A stretch of DNA of 64,000 nt from NCBI GenBank assembly GCA_035771175.1, contig CM069607.1, forward strand, positions 18,236,001-18,300,000. The letters are read 5' to 3'. Of the stretch, positions 1-19,997 are shown one piece after another (within the stretch, counting starts at the first letter, position 1; each line of letters begins with the position of its first letter). The notes beneath the pieces are model-generated. The model had not been told where the DNA came from, ran no database searches, and saw only the letters and a program-made list of their open reading frames with translations. A program made the position numbers and the translations under genes. The stretch comes from Paratinospora sagittata. Its lineage: Eukaryota; Streptophyta; Magnoliopsida; Ranunculales; Menispermaceae.

Positions 1-1
1 G

Positions 2-8429
<8,428 letters not shown>

Positions 8430-8734
8430 TTTTTTTTAATTATTTTTTTACGTGTAAATGCCAATTTCCATTTGTTGATTCCTCGTCATTTTTCTTTATA
8501 CTTAATGTTCCACGAATTGAGCAGCGATATATGTCAGGACACAGCAGAAAGCTGGCGAAATCCTGTACTCGAGTTGTTGAGGGCATTACGTGTGGACGCT
8601 CTATTTTTATTTTCTCTCTCCTTTGAATCATACAAGAAGTTTAAATGAGGCAACATTAGAAGGTTTACATTTTGAAGACAGAGAGAAGAGTTAACATAGG
8701 CAGATTTAAAAAAAATGTTTAATTATATTATATA

Positions 8735-9733
8735 TGAAAATTATAGATTTATTGATGATATGTATTAGAGTTAGATAATTACTAAGATTTTTGTATTTGA
8801 AATTTAAGAAATATTTTTGTTGCAACTTAAAAGGATGTCGTGATATACTATATTTCACCACAGCTTTGGTTTGTTTGGCAAAGCATTTTTAGCTATAAAG
8901 CTGCCTTTTACCATGGCTGGTAGGCAAGTGCTCTTGTAATTTGGGATTTGCGTTTGAAATTTATTTCTCAACTTTATCTTCGTATATTTTTTAAAAATAC
9001 CAATAATAACCTTTGTTCTTTTATCTTAAAACCGTCTTTCCTTTCTGCAGCAAGGCAATATTTTATTAATAAACTGTTGCTCTTTTTCTCATCGCGCTTG
9101 TCCTTTCTTTCTTTATGTGGTTTAGGGGTTAAAACAAAAACTTTTTTAAAAACTTTTAAAAATAAATAGAAAAGCTTGTTATTTGACTTTTTTGCTTGTT
9201 AATATTGCTGTAATATCATAAAATATTTCTATCTACATTTTTGTTGTAATTGCATTAAAATCAATATGTAATTTTAATTAGATCAAAGTGTTAATAGGTT
9301 AGATGTGAGTATGTTTATTATAATTATAAAAGGATAAAATTGTCATTATTGAGCAAAATTTCTTTTACAAATATTATTTTAAAAAAAAACTTTAAATATG
9401 TTTGACAGAGCTTTTTGGAGAAATGTTTTTTTTTTATAAAAAATATTTTCTCTATAAGCGCTTTTAAAAAATCTTTTTCAAACGGGGGCTATAAAGTTTT
9501 CCATTTTTAATCAAAATTTTTGTGCAATTTCTTGTCACTCCTTTTTTAAAGCCACATATAATTAAAGTATATATTCCAACAATAAGGAATTTTCTTTTAT
9601 TGGGAAATTATAGATTTATAGATGATTATATATTAGAGTTTGATTATTAATTATTAAGATTTCGTATTTGAAATTTAAGAAATATTTTCGTTGCAAGTTA
9701 AAAGGATGTTGTGATATACTACATTTCGGATGC
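8735..9733. repeat. Dispersed repeat pair in AT-rich intergenic DNA (8430-9880)
   Basis: Segment 8735-8862 recurs in divergent form at 9600-9733. Both contain AAATTATAGATTTAT, TATTAGAGTT, GTATTTGAAATTTAAGAAAT, GTTGCAA and AAAAGGATGT(C/T)GTGATATACTA. They flank the MITE-like block at 8867-9492, so the pair could be a duplication or two copies of a small repeat. I see no convincing gene in 8430-9880. Transcription of the demethylase probably ends near 8640, but no clear polyadenylation signal stands out. Confidence 0.6.
8867..9492. mobile_element. Possible hAT-type MITE remnant
   Basis: The left end reads GTTTGTTTGGCAAAGCATTTT and the complement of the right end reads GCCCCCGTTTGAAAAAGATTTT. 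This gives a loose inverted repeat around the GTTTG(G/A)(C/A)AAAG core common at the ends of plant hAT-like miniature elements. The interior is AT-rich and noncoding. No clean target duplication was found, so the boundaries and class are tentative. Confidence 0.3.
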
Positions 9734-9879
9734 AAGTCCCCAAAAAGATTTTGAATTTGTCCCTTTCTAATCAAAATCTTTAATGCAATGTTTTGTTACT
9801 CCTTTCATAAAGCTACATAAAAATATTTTTATAGAAAGCCCTTCAAAATTTTTTTCCAACTAGAGTTCAAATAACATAA

Positions 9880-10360
9880 ATGGGTTTGCATATGGACATT
9901 CAACGTGTTCCCTGTTCGAGCTCTGAAGAAATCGCCGCTCGCCTACTTTTCAAGTGTTCCTTTGCAACTATTTTCTGGTTCGGAAGTTCGCTTGGGCTTG
10001 ACTCTATCCATGGTAATACCATAGGAGATTTCATTGAAGATTCTCCACGAACTAAAAATAAGGGGTGAGTGTAATTCAATTGTACACTCGTTGGTTTTGG
10101 TCTTTGCCAGCTTTAGAAGAGGAGAAATAAATATCATTTTTGAGGTGTGGAAGTTTCTCCACAAGACATCCTTATGGCCATGCAGTCTCACCTCAATGAC
10201 TACCTCCAATCCTGACTTCAACAACAAAATAGCAAAATCAAACAAATCGGAGTTCGACATGCACAAGTACTTAACAAGCAAGAATTGTGTGAGATTTTTA
10301 CAAATGCTACGAGATTTTACTCTTCCCAAGAAACTGCTATTGCTTGAGCCAAAAATCTCT
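9880..10360 (+). pseudogene. LINE/RNase H-family relic (zinc-binding reverse-transcriptase tail)
   Basis: A 62-codon stretch from 9880 resembles the region around the zinc-binding motif that follows the reverse transcriptase of plant LINEs and related RNase H proteins: an E-E-x-x-A-x-x-L-L-F-x-C-x-F-A spacing, then W-F-G-S-S-L-G-L. In other frames the next 300 bp retain a tryptophan-rich segment and a stretch reading V-S-P-Q-D-I-L, as usually precedes the RNase H fold. Multiple stops and frame changes make it non-functional. The match rests on pattern only and should be confirmed by a translated search. Confidence 0.35.
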
Positions 10361-10901
10361 TGTGTCTGACCGTGGACCGATGTTGGTTGACGGAATGCTA
10401 AGACTATCTGCTCCTTCGACGAAACTCTTCAGCAAGATCGCCTCGCTCTAGATCTGCAAAGATGGTGACACCAGGTGGATATCACCGAAACCACTCTGAT
10501 GCCTAAGTTAGACGTAGGAGAAAAAAGTACGATTATGTAGAGTTGGAGGCTCATAGCATACCTGTTTATGAAGAATGAGGTCCTTTTTATAGTGAAAGGG
10601 AGGGGGGGTGCTTCGTGCATTTAATGTCGTGCTCCATTAGTGGGAGTGATTTATGCCTTTTCTCATCAGGAGTTAGCTCGTCATTCTGTATCTCGAGATT
10701 CTCACTATCCGGTATTCAAGTTGTAATCAACGTGTCGAGAATGTTCGTGAGGCATCTTCAACTGGAGTCGAAGGTTGCCCTCGGCCATGGCTGAAGAGGG
10801 GGGCCTCGGTCGTTGCAGAGGGGAGGCGCTTGACCATGATCGAGGAGGGCCCTCGGCCATGGCTGAGGGGGTCTTTTCAGCCTTGGCCGTAGCCCAGGGG
10901 G
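10361..10901 (-). mobile_element. Truncated Ty3/gypsy (Tat-like) LTR fragment
   Basis: Read on the minus strand this has LTR architecture. A U3-like region contains repeated CTCGGCCATGGCTGA boxes (about 10779-10880). A CACTATAAAAAGG promoter box sits at 10582-10594. Downstream comes a segment with TCTAACTTAGGCATCAGAGTG, the kind of sequence seen in R/U5 of Tat/Ogre-type LTRs. The low-coordinate end TGTGTCTGACC gives a CA end on the minus strand. The high-coordinate end is cut by the Athila LTR starting at 10902. No partner LTR is present. Confidence 0.4.
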
Positions 10902-12434
10902 TGATTGTGACTTTGTGAATCGCAAGTATACGATTGTCAAGTTATAATAATCCCAAGGTGAGTTAGGTATCGTCCACAGAGATAGTTAATTTAATTGTAA
11001 AAAATGTTCAAAACTACTAAGATCTTGATTTTATCTAGACGATCAAAATTTGATGATTAATGTGCTGGAAATTAAAATAACTGAAATTAAAACTAAACTA
11101 AGCAATTAAACAAAGATTTAAAGAAAAACAATGGATAAAGATGATTAGAGAGTTGATTTCACTATGTTGCTTTATATGGGCATCAAAAGATAATAACGTT
11201 GATTCAATTCTTAAGTTTATAAATCATGAATCCCAATTTGTTCAAACCCTTCTCTCAAATGCAAATTCAAACACCTATACTTCAATTTCTAATTTCCCTA
11301 TCTCGAATGTAAATTAACAATTAAAGCATGTATTAAGATCTAAGATTCAATTTAAACGATTTCAAAGGGGTTGTAGGTTTCTCGACTCGATACAAACTCC
11401 ATAGGTTGCGATTCACTTGTTCAAATTTGAAAACACCTATCTCGAGTGTAAGAATTCGAATCCAAAATTATCCAACAAGTGGCCAACAAGTTGCAAGCAT
11501 TAAGTATGAAAAATTACAAATAAACCAATCAAATTGCTCAACAACACATAAACAGTGAAAATCAACCCATATAACTCAACATAGATCAATCAACATCTCT
11601 AACATAAATTTAGCTCATATTTAAATCCATGGTTACAAGATAGAGAATGAAAGAAGACATCATGAGAGCAAGTTTAAGTAGATTAGAGATAAAGGAAAAC
11701 CCCCTTTTACAAGTAGAAACTCCTTCTTCTTCTTCCACAAAATCTTGCAACTCCTCCTTCTTCAACCTCATTTTTGCCTCATTTTCTCTACCCTAACCCT
11801 AATTAGTTGCTATCTAATGTTCTAGAATGAGAGATAATGCCCTAATAAAACCATAATACGAGGTATATACATCCAAATACATCCAATAGGTGAAAAGACC
11901 AAAAGGGGTGTGAAAATACGCTAGAAAATTGCAAATCCGTGTTTTTGGGTTCGGCGACGCCCACACACAGAAGATCATTTCATTGTTTTGCATTTGGGCG
12001 CCGCGGCGCCCATTCCCTGTTTTACCTACAGTGTGTGTTGGCTTGTGTTTGGGACTTAGCCGAATTTTTGTACATTTTTCTTCATTTCTTCTCCACTTTT
12101 TATACATGTTCTTGGCCACTTTTGAGCACCATTTGAATCTTGTTTCAACCCACTTCAAAGCTCTTTATTTTCCTACAAAACCAAGTATAAACAAGTGTAA
12201 GTAATCTGTATTAATCAATTAATAGAAAACTATATGCAAGTATGTATTAACATGTAAAATGCAAGATTATCAACATGAAAATGATGCTAATGACTTTAGG
12301 AAAAAAAACCTAAAAATCATGATTAGTTTCCTAAGCCTAATGCATTTTATTCATGAAATATATTTAAACTAACTCCTAAAATTTATAAAAATATCTAAAT
12401 GGACCTAAAATACTAAATATGAACAATTAGTGCA
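10902..12434 (-). repeat. Athila 3' LTR
   Basis: It is closely similar to the LTR at 21797-22767 from the outer TGAT(T/C)(G/A)TGACTTTG end through the CCTAATAAAACC segment near 11855. It begins TGATTG and ends AGTGCA (TG..CA). It contains an 18-bp perfect palindrome TGGGCGCCGCGGCGCCCA at 11995-12012. The flank at 10897-10901 is GGGGG. The matching target duplication cannot be checked because the other end of the element is lost. Confidence 0.85.
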
Positions 12435-13004
12435 AATTGATGCGTGTAAACCTCAAGTGTACGATGCCAAGTTATAATATTTATCGATGAGAATCGGGTA
12501 TCGTCCTCAGGGATTGATTTACTACACTAATTATATCGTTCCTAACCCTAATTTTATCTAGACAACCAAATTTTAATGATCAATGAACTAAAATAATATT
12601 TAAACTAAAGCACTAATTAAAATGAAAATTTATCAAAATTTTCTGAAGAAAAAATCAATATTAAAAATACATAGCGATTAGATTTCACCTAATTATCAAT
12701 TATGCAATATTAGTCATGCTCATTATCAAATATTTATTCATGTTTATAAGTAAAAATCCTATAGTTCCTAACACCCTCTGTCGAGTGCCGCATTAGAATC
12801 TATCACCAAAATAGAATTTCAATCTATCGATAAAAACCCATATATTAGTAAGGCATTACGCTTTGTGATTTTCCTATAAGGCATCACATGTCTATCGATA
12901 CTACGACCATCCCATGTCATATTTCTCATTTTTCAACCTAGAGAACCCTCTATCGAGTGCCGCTCTCCAAGTCTATGATCAATTGATCTGTGGCCAAGAC
13001 AATC

Positions 13005-13774
13005 TGTTAAGGCTACCGAAAATTCTTTGAGCCAAAACACTTTTGAAAGTTAGTCGAATTTTCATCTGGTTAAAAAAGTTTAAGTTATTTTGCTTTCAAA
13101 GAGTTTTCTTTGAAACTTCACGCATTCAAATGATTTTCATACTGAGCTAAATTTATATCATTATCTCAAAATTCATTTGAGAATTTGAACTGTGTTTTAC
13201 TCAAATTGTTCAACACTATTTTAACTTATATCATTCTTGCTGAAAGAGAAATTTGAGAGATAGTTTATAGGATACAGTTGTACTCAATTTCATATCTCGT
13301 ATACTATATCGAGGTTGTAACAGTAGTCAGATAAACTACTGAGTTGATATTCTTACATTCAACAAATCTTAGGTCTTCTCACACCCATAAGTTGAGAAAC
13401 AGTTTTCTCACACCCGTAAGTTGAGAAACGATTTTCTCACACTCGTAAGTTGAGAAAGCTTAGGTCTGTCTCACACCCGTAAGTTGGGATCTGTTGGTCT
13501 TAAGCCTGCAAGTTGAGCAGTGTACCGACTGTTCTCACACCAGCAAGTTGAGAAAATGTGTAACGGTTTGATTCTTACCCGTAAGAGAATCCCTTAGTGA
13601 TAAGGTTCAAAATCCTAACTGAAAAGGTTAGGTAGTGGACGTAGGCAAGCAACCGAACCACTATAAATCGACTATGCATATTTGTTTAATTTTAAGACTT
13701 TAATTTTGCCATTGTAATCAATTTTAAACTGTCTAGGTGTCCAACTCACCCCCCTCTTGGACATACCTGGGTCA
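13005..13774 (+). repeat. Sirevirus-type solo LTR nested in Athila-type LTR
   Basis: It begins TGTTAAGG and ends CTGGGTCA just after CACCCCCCTCTTGG, the usual 3' end of Sirevirus LTRs. A direct repeat ACAATC flanks it (12999-13004 and 13775-13780); 5 of these 6 bases are expected from copia integrase. The interior has about six copies of a TCTCACACCCGTAAGTTGAGAA-like unit (13376-13560), each able to pair TTCTCA with TGAGAA, then a CCTAAC..GTTAGG hairpin (13614-13632) and GGACGTAGGC. No internal region remains, so LTR-LTR recombination is inferred. Confidence 0.82.
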
Positions 13775-14380
13775 ACAATCTCTAAGTTGTCTTCTTCGCG
13801 TTCCTTTGCTCCTAGTTGTCGTTCTATCTTCTCCAGTGTATTCCTCTCGAAAAACCTTAAATTTTGATATATAATATGCCCCAAATTCGTGTGGAATTGA
13901 AATTGGAAAGTGGGGAAAAGTACCAAAATAACTTGCTAAAAACGCAAGTTTAAAACCCATTCAGTGCCGTGACGCTCAGAACCTTCAATTCTCTCTTCCG
14001 TTTCACCACCACAACCACAGCGCCACGACGCTCATTCCTAGCGCCGCGGCGCTCAGAACGTTACATTTTTCCCTATTTTTGTGGACTTAGCCAATTTTCA
14101 GCCCTTTTTGACTTGGGTTCTTCATGTTCCTCCTTTGCATCTTTTTGTACATGTTTTCATCATCTAAAACCATGACTAACACATCTAAATACCTACAAAC
14201 AAAGCAAATCAAATCAATAACACACTCAAATATGAATTGAATCAAATCATAAACTAATAAACCAAAATAATGCATGAAAATCCAAATTATTCTAAACTAA
14301 CAATTGCATCAAAACTAACATAAACAAATAAAACTAATGGATAAAATTTCCTTAAACACACCTAAAACATTCTCTAAAAC

Positions 14381-14580
14381 CTATCTAAATACGCAACTAT
14401 CACAAATATATCTAAAAACTAAGCAAATGCACCTAGAAATCTAACAAAATGGCATGCAAAACACTATCTAAAACTCAACCCTATCTAAATATGCAACTAT
14501 CACAAATATATCTAAAAACTAAGCAAATGCACCTAGAAATCTAACAAAATGACATGCAAAACACTATCTAAAACTCAACT
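14381..14580. repeat. 100-bp tandem duplication in Athila-type LTR
   Basis: Units 14381-14480 and 14481-14580 differ at only a few positions. Each starts CTATCTAAATA(C/T)GCAACTAT and contains AAGCAAATGCACCTAGAAAT. The solo LTR at 59769-61104 has only the first few bases of one unit at its end (CTATCTAAATATGCAACTATCA), so the duplication is specific to this copy. Confidence 0.9.
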
Positions 14581-14585
14581 TATCA

Positions 14586-16260
14586 AATTCCCCCCAAACT
14601 TAGACTTCGATCGTCACAAGCAAAGAGAAAAATGAAATTGAACAAACAACTTCTTACATATTCCAGAATGAACAAAGATTTAACTTGCAAAAATGGGTTC
14701 TCATGATCTCCAAGACAACATACATTCCATACAACACAACTCAAGAAAAACTTTGAAAGTTTAAACTTGTTTGTCTTGAATTTCAACCTACAAAACCATG
14801 TCTTCTTTTCTATCCTCATTGACAAACAAACACAACAAATCATTCACATGACCACTCATAAATCATATAGACCAATGCAAGCAAGATAAAAATATGATCT
14901 CAACAAAACAAAACATGAACTTTATATGCTTGCTTTTCACATTTCTCTACTAATGTAGGTCTTACACCAATTAAGATTAATAGGACTTTACCAAGCTTGT
15001 AATGTAAGGCCGAGGGTCAGGGTATGCAACATGGATAAAATGAAGTTCAATACACCCAAAACCTCTTTGATACATAACACTTTTACATATTCCATGCCTT
15101 ACAAAATGAATCAAACCCAACACATTATCCAAAACAAGATTTTTCAACAATTTTTATTCACATCACTCCTAACATACCCCCAAACTTATTCATTTTACTC
15201 ATTGATGAAGAAACGTATTTTCTTTTCTCATTCTTTTCATTCTTCATCTTTTTTTTTTCTTTTTAACACATTTTGAACCTTTTTGAATCTTTTCTCATCA
15301 CCTTCATATAACAATTTCATTCAATAGCACATTTATACAAAATTTCCCATGAAAAATAACCCAACCCATTACAATTCACATTCATTCAAAAAGTTAAGGG
15401 TGCAAAGGTCAAAAATAGGGGAAATCAATCAAGGGTATTGGCCAATCATTTTAGGTAACAAAGAATAATGAATAAAGCTCAAAATAGGGTAACTAGGGGT
15501 AATTCAACATGAAGGTGGGCTTAATGGCTCAATCTTTCCAAACATGGCCTAAATCATATCTCTCATGGTGTGATTCCTAGGATTTTGCCTCAAAAAAAGA
15601 TCAAACAAGTTCTAGAATTTAGTTTGAAAAGTGAGATTTTAATGATGCTTAACTTGCAAAATCTCAATTTAAACAGCAAGTAGAACTCATGATCATGATT
15701 TCATATTCAAAAGTCAACAATAATGTCCAATAAACATGGCAAAGAAGATCAAACACACAGACTTAAGAGTACTTTCTAATTTTTCAAAAGTCATGTTCAG
15801 AAATGAGTGCTAATCCTATCATAGATCATCCACACAAAATCAAATAAAATCAAAGCTCATAAAGGAATATGAATTTATTCAATGATCTAGACTCATCAAA
15901 AACAAAAATTTTCAAAAGTTTTCTTACTAAGACAAAGAATTCAAACTCTCCCCCAAACTTAAAGTCGGCATTGTCCTCAATCCAAAAATATCCACAAAGC
16001 AAGACAAAAAGATAAGGTCAACAAAACTTCCCTAGCCCCGAAGGGTAGAAGGCTCCAAGTTGATTCTCTTGCATTTGACAACTCCGAGGACCCCCAAACT
16101 TGGATTGAAACCTGAAAAGGGACAAAAGGAGATGTCATTAGTGAAAAACTAAAACTCAAATCCTATACTACAATGACTAAAAAGAAAACAAAACATAAAA
16201 ACTAAAATCTGGTTGGGTTGCCTCCCAACAAGCTCTTGTTCATAGTCATTAGCTAGACTT
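14586..16260 (-). other. Athila spacer between integrase and 3' LTR, with polypurine tract
   Basis: The stretch next to the LTR, AATTCCCCCCAAACTT (14586-14601), reads AAGTTTGGGGGGAATT on the element strand and fits the polypurine tract for second-strand priming. Further such tracts lie around 15175-15190, 15950-15962 and 16090-16102. Short ORFs here look like chance. No envelope-like coding is recognisable. Confidence 0.6.
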
Positions 16261-16272
16261 TTTCTTTTCTTT

Positions 16273-17658
16273 TCAAATTGGTTCTTGAAGGAAGAGTTTC
16301 TCCTCACTTTGCTGGCCTTGTCCATAATAAGGCTTCACTCTTTGACAATTGACTCGGAATTGACTTCCATCTTTGGCTTGCAACTCGACCACGCCATAGG
16401 GAAAGACATTGACCACGAGGAAAGGGCCCGACCATCTTGACTTGAGCTTCCTGGGAAACAATCTCAACTGGGAGTTGAAAAGAAGTACTTGTTGGCCCGA
16501 AAAGAATTTTCGCTTCATAATCATCTTGTCATACCATAACTTGGTCTTTTGTTTGTAAATTTTGTCATTCTCATATGCTTCATAGCGGAACTCCTCCATT
16601 TCATTCAATTGAAGTAGTCTTTGAGAACCCGAAGCCTTCAAGTCAAAATTCAACTTCTTTACCTCCAAATGCTTTATGTTCAAGCTCAATGGGAAAATGA
16701 CATGACTTTCCAAACACCAACCGATAGGACGACATCTCAATAGAAGTTTTCTATGCCGTACGATACACCCACAATGCATCATCTAACTTCACCGCCCAAT
16801 CCTTTCTATTGATATTTACTGTCTTCTACGGAATTTGCTCCACTTATCTATTGGAGATTTCGGCTTGGCCATTTGATTGAGGATGGTAAGGGAAGGCAAT
16901 CTTGTGCTTGACTCCATACTTGGCAAGAAGAGAATTAAACAACTTGTTGCAAAAGTGAGATCCTTCATCACTAATGATTGCTCTAGGGATGCCAAATCTA
17001 GTGAAAATGTTCTTTTGAAGGAACTTTAGCACCACTCTAGCATTATTAGTTGAGCAGCAATGGCTTCCACCCATTTTGACACATAATCCACCACCAACAA
17101 GATGTATGTTTTACCAAAAGAAAAAGGAAATGGCCCCATGAAATCTATGCCCCACACATCAAATAATTCAACCTCCATGATAGGTGTCATAGAAAGCTCA
17201 TGTCGCCTTAAGATGTTGTCAAGCCTTTGGCACCGGTTACAAGTCTTCACAAAAGTGTAGCAATCACGAAAGAGAGTAGGCCAATAAAAACCATTTTGTA
17301 GCACTTTGAATGTCGTTCTTGTAGCACCGAAATAACCACCATTTAAAGAAGAATGGCACTCATGAAGTATGTCTTGAATTTCCTCTTCCGGGACACATCG
17401 CCTTATGACTTGATCATTGCACCGCTTGAATAACAAAGGATCATCCAACATATAGAATTTCACATAATGTAAAAATTTCTTCTTCTTGGCATGAGACATA
17501 TCCGATGGCAACACTCCACTAGCCAAGTAGTTGATATAGTCCGCGAACCATAGAAGCTTGACCTTCACCTCATAAAGTTGTTCACCCGAAAAAAGTTCTT
17601 GAATTGAGCAATCATCCTCTTTTTCTTCATTTTGCAACCCTGATAAGTGATCTGCCAC
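16273..17658 (-). pseudogene. Athila integrase (broken)
   Basis: This is the DDE integrase of the minus-strand element, which inserts its cDNA. On the minus strand, 17658-17026 holds an H2C2 zinc-binding region (H-E-C-H-S-S.. then C-N-R-C-Q-R) and the first catalytic Asp in W-G-I-D-F-M-G-P. 17074-16844 holds the second Asp (I-I-S-D-E-G-S-H-F) and the catalytic Glu region (H-P-Q-S-N-G-Q-A-E). 16782-16273 holds the C-terminal domain ending R-V-K-P-Y-Y. The three pieces are in different frames, so at least two frameshifts and a stop disable it. Confidence 0.85.
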
Positions 17659-17789
17659 AACATTTTCACTCCCCTACTTATCCTTGATCTCAAGATCAAA
17701 CTCTTGCAGTAACAAAATCCATCTTATCAATCTAGGCTTGGCATCTTTCTTGGCAAATAAGTACCGGATAGCCGCATGGTCGGTGTAGG

Positions 17790-19084
17790 CAATCACCTTC
17801 GACCCAATGATGTAGGATCAAATTTTTTCACAAGCAAACACCACCGCGAGTAATTCCTTCTCCATTGTTGTGTAATTTTCTTGGGCATCATCAAGGGTAC
17901 GACTTGCATAGTAGATTGCACGGAACAACTTCTCTCTTCTTTGGCCAAGAACTGCGCCAACAACATAGTCACTTGCATCACACATGATTTCAAATGGTTC
18001 TTCCCAATTAGGCACCACCATGATAGGAGCTGAAATGAGAGCTTGTTTGAGATGCTCGAAGCCTTTGACACACTCTTCATCAAACACAAAAGGTGCATCC
18101 TTCTCAAGTAGATGGCAAAGAGGCTTGGTTATCTTGGAGAAGTCCTTGATAAACTTTCTATAAAAACCCGCATGTCCCAAGAAGCTTCGAATTCCTTTGA
18201 AATTTGTTGGGTAAGTGAGCTTCTCAATGGTCATAATCTTGGATCTATCAACCTCTAATCCCTTAGAAGACACTCTATGGCCAAGGACAATCCCCTCTTG
18301 AACCATGAAATGACATTTCTCCCAATTTTGAACCAAGTTCTTGTCTTCACATTTTTGCAACACCAAAGCCAAAATTTTCAAACAGTGATCAGATGAAGAA
18401 CCAAAGACAGAGAAGTCATCCATGAATACCTCCATAATGTTCTCCACCATGTCAGCAAAGATAACCTTCATACACCTCTGAAAAGTTGCTGGAGCATTGC
18501 ACAGACCAAATGGCATTCTTCTAAAGCCAAATGTACCATAGGGACAAGTGAAAGTTGTCTTCTATTGATCTTCTGGGGCTATGAAAATTTGATTGTACCT
18601 CGAGTACCCATCAAGAAAGTAGTAATACTGGGAACCCTCTAGCCTATCAAGCATTTGATCAATGATCCTTCCTTGTGGCCTTGTTCAATTTTCTATAATC
18701 AACGCAAACTCGCTATCCAATTACTGTCCTTGTAGAGATCAACTTATCATTCTCACTTTTAACCACTGTTACACCACCCTTCTTTGGCACAACTTGAAAT
18801 GGGCTCACCCATGAACTGTCAGAGATTGCATATATGATCCCCACCTTCAACCATTTAAGGATTTCTGCCTTCACTACCTCTTTCATAGCTGGGTTCAATC
18901 TCCTTTGATGCTCTACTCTTGGCTTGTAAGATTTTTCCATTAAAATCTTGTGCATGCATATGGTAGGGCTTATACCCTTGATATCAGCAATAAACCACCC
19001 AATAACACTCTTATGCTCTCTCAAAATCCTCAAAAATTTCTCTTCTAGTGTCTGAGATAAAGAAGGTGAAATAATGACTGGCAA
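17790..19084 (-). pseudogene. Athila reverse transcriptase / RNase H (broken)
   Basis: 19084-18713 (minus) carries the N-terminal part of the polymerase, including W-V-S-P-F-Q-V-V-P-K-K-G-G. After a disrupted stretch, 18516-17818 carries M-P-F-G-L-C-N-A-P-A-T-F, the catalytic F-M-D-D box, F-L-G-H-A-G-F-Y-R-K-F-I and the RNase H start C-D-A-S-D-Y-V-V-G-A-V-L-G-Q. The 18517-18712 gap, which should contain the palm residues before M-P-F-G, is out of frame with stops. RNase H runs on past the stop near 17818. Confidence 0.87.
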
Positions 19085-19091
19085 AGTAGAC

Positions 19092-19997
19092 TCAGTCCCC
19101 AGAAAAAAAATATCTCAGATGATCTGACAATGGCTTCAACTCTGATGCTGGAACTTTCAATTCTTGAGAAGAAACCACTTCTTCAATAGCCTCAATCTTT
19201 ACTTGCGGAGATTCTTTAGTAGCCGCTTCAAGAGCCATGAGATAATGCCTATCCTTATCATTTACCACCAAATTTTCAAACATTGAATGAACAAGGCATC
19301 TCTTTAATGAATCAACGGGTCTCATTTCCCTTTCTAACTCTTGAATGCATTTCCCAATGACATCCACTCTATGACATGAGCTCTTCTCTGTTGGAAATCT
19401 CAAGGATTTGTAGATATTGAAGACAACCTCTTAACTCTCAAAGTGAGTTCTCCCTTGTGCACATCAATTAAGGCCCGACCAGTAGCAAGGAAAGGTTTTC
19501 CAAGAATGAGTGGAATCTCGTCATCTTCCTCCATATCAAGTACTACAAAATCAACGGGGAAGATAAACTTGTCCACTTTTACCAATACATCTTCAATAAT
19601 GCCTCTTGGATATGGGAATCGATCGATCTAACAATTGCAATGATATTGTGGTAGGCTTCACTTCACCCAACCCGAGCTTCCTGAAAATAGACAAGGGCAT
19701 TAACTTAATGCTAGCACCAAGATCACACAAAACTTTATCAAAAGAAGAGGTACCAATTACACAAGGACTAGTAAAACTCCCTAGATCTTTGAGTTTCTGT
19801 GGTAGTTTTTTTTGCAAGATGGCATTGCATTCTTCTATCAACTTGATTGTTTCAAACTCCTCAAGCCTCCTTTTCTTGGACATCACATCTTTCATAAACT
19901 TGGCATAATTAGGCATCTGCAAAAGGTATGTTGATATGAATTTTCTTGAAAATATCCAAAAATTTAACAAACTGATCATCAAGCTTTTTCTTTGCAA
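19092..19997 (-). pseudogene. Athila aspartic protease and linker (broken)
   Basis: The protease active-site segment reads L-C-D-L-G-A-S-I-K-L-M-P-L-S, with D-L-G in place of D-S/T-G as is usual in Athila and Tat. It lies in the 19997-19593 minus frame. The flap and C-terminal half ([14 protein letters not shown], then [12 protein letters not shown]) lie in 19585-19400 in another frame, so a frameshift splits the enzyme. 19403-19092 is the variable linker to reverse transcriptase and has no recognisable motif. Confidence 0.82.

Larger units (their letters stand above)
12441..14585 (-). repeat. Athila-type solo LTR (family b), itself interrupted
   Basis: It starts TGCGTGTAAACC and ends CTTATCA. 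It matches the solo LTR at 59769-61104 in layout: a CTCAAGTGTACG-like start, then CAATTGATCTGTGGCCAAGA, a GTGGACTTAGCCAATTTT block, and an AT-rich end. After subtracting the nested Sirevirus LTR it is about 1.37 kb, against 1.34 kb for that relative. It is flanked by AATTG (12435-12439) and AATTC (14586-14590), plausibly one target duplication with a point change. It carries GC palindrome AGCGCCGCGGCGCT at 14040-14053. Being next to the polypurine tract, it could alternatively be read as the element's own 3' LTR, but the 5' LTR matches 10902-12434 instead. Confidence 0.72.

Noticed and set aside
11791..11803. CCCTAACCCTAA, possible interstitial telomere repeat
   Set aside because: Only two units within an Athila LTR, and the other LTR copy shows a changed version. 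Chance.
15031..15276. 81-codon ORF in the Athila spacer as a possible envelope-like gene
   Set aside because: Phe/Ser/Thr-rich translation of AT-rich spacer on the wrong strand for the element.
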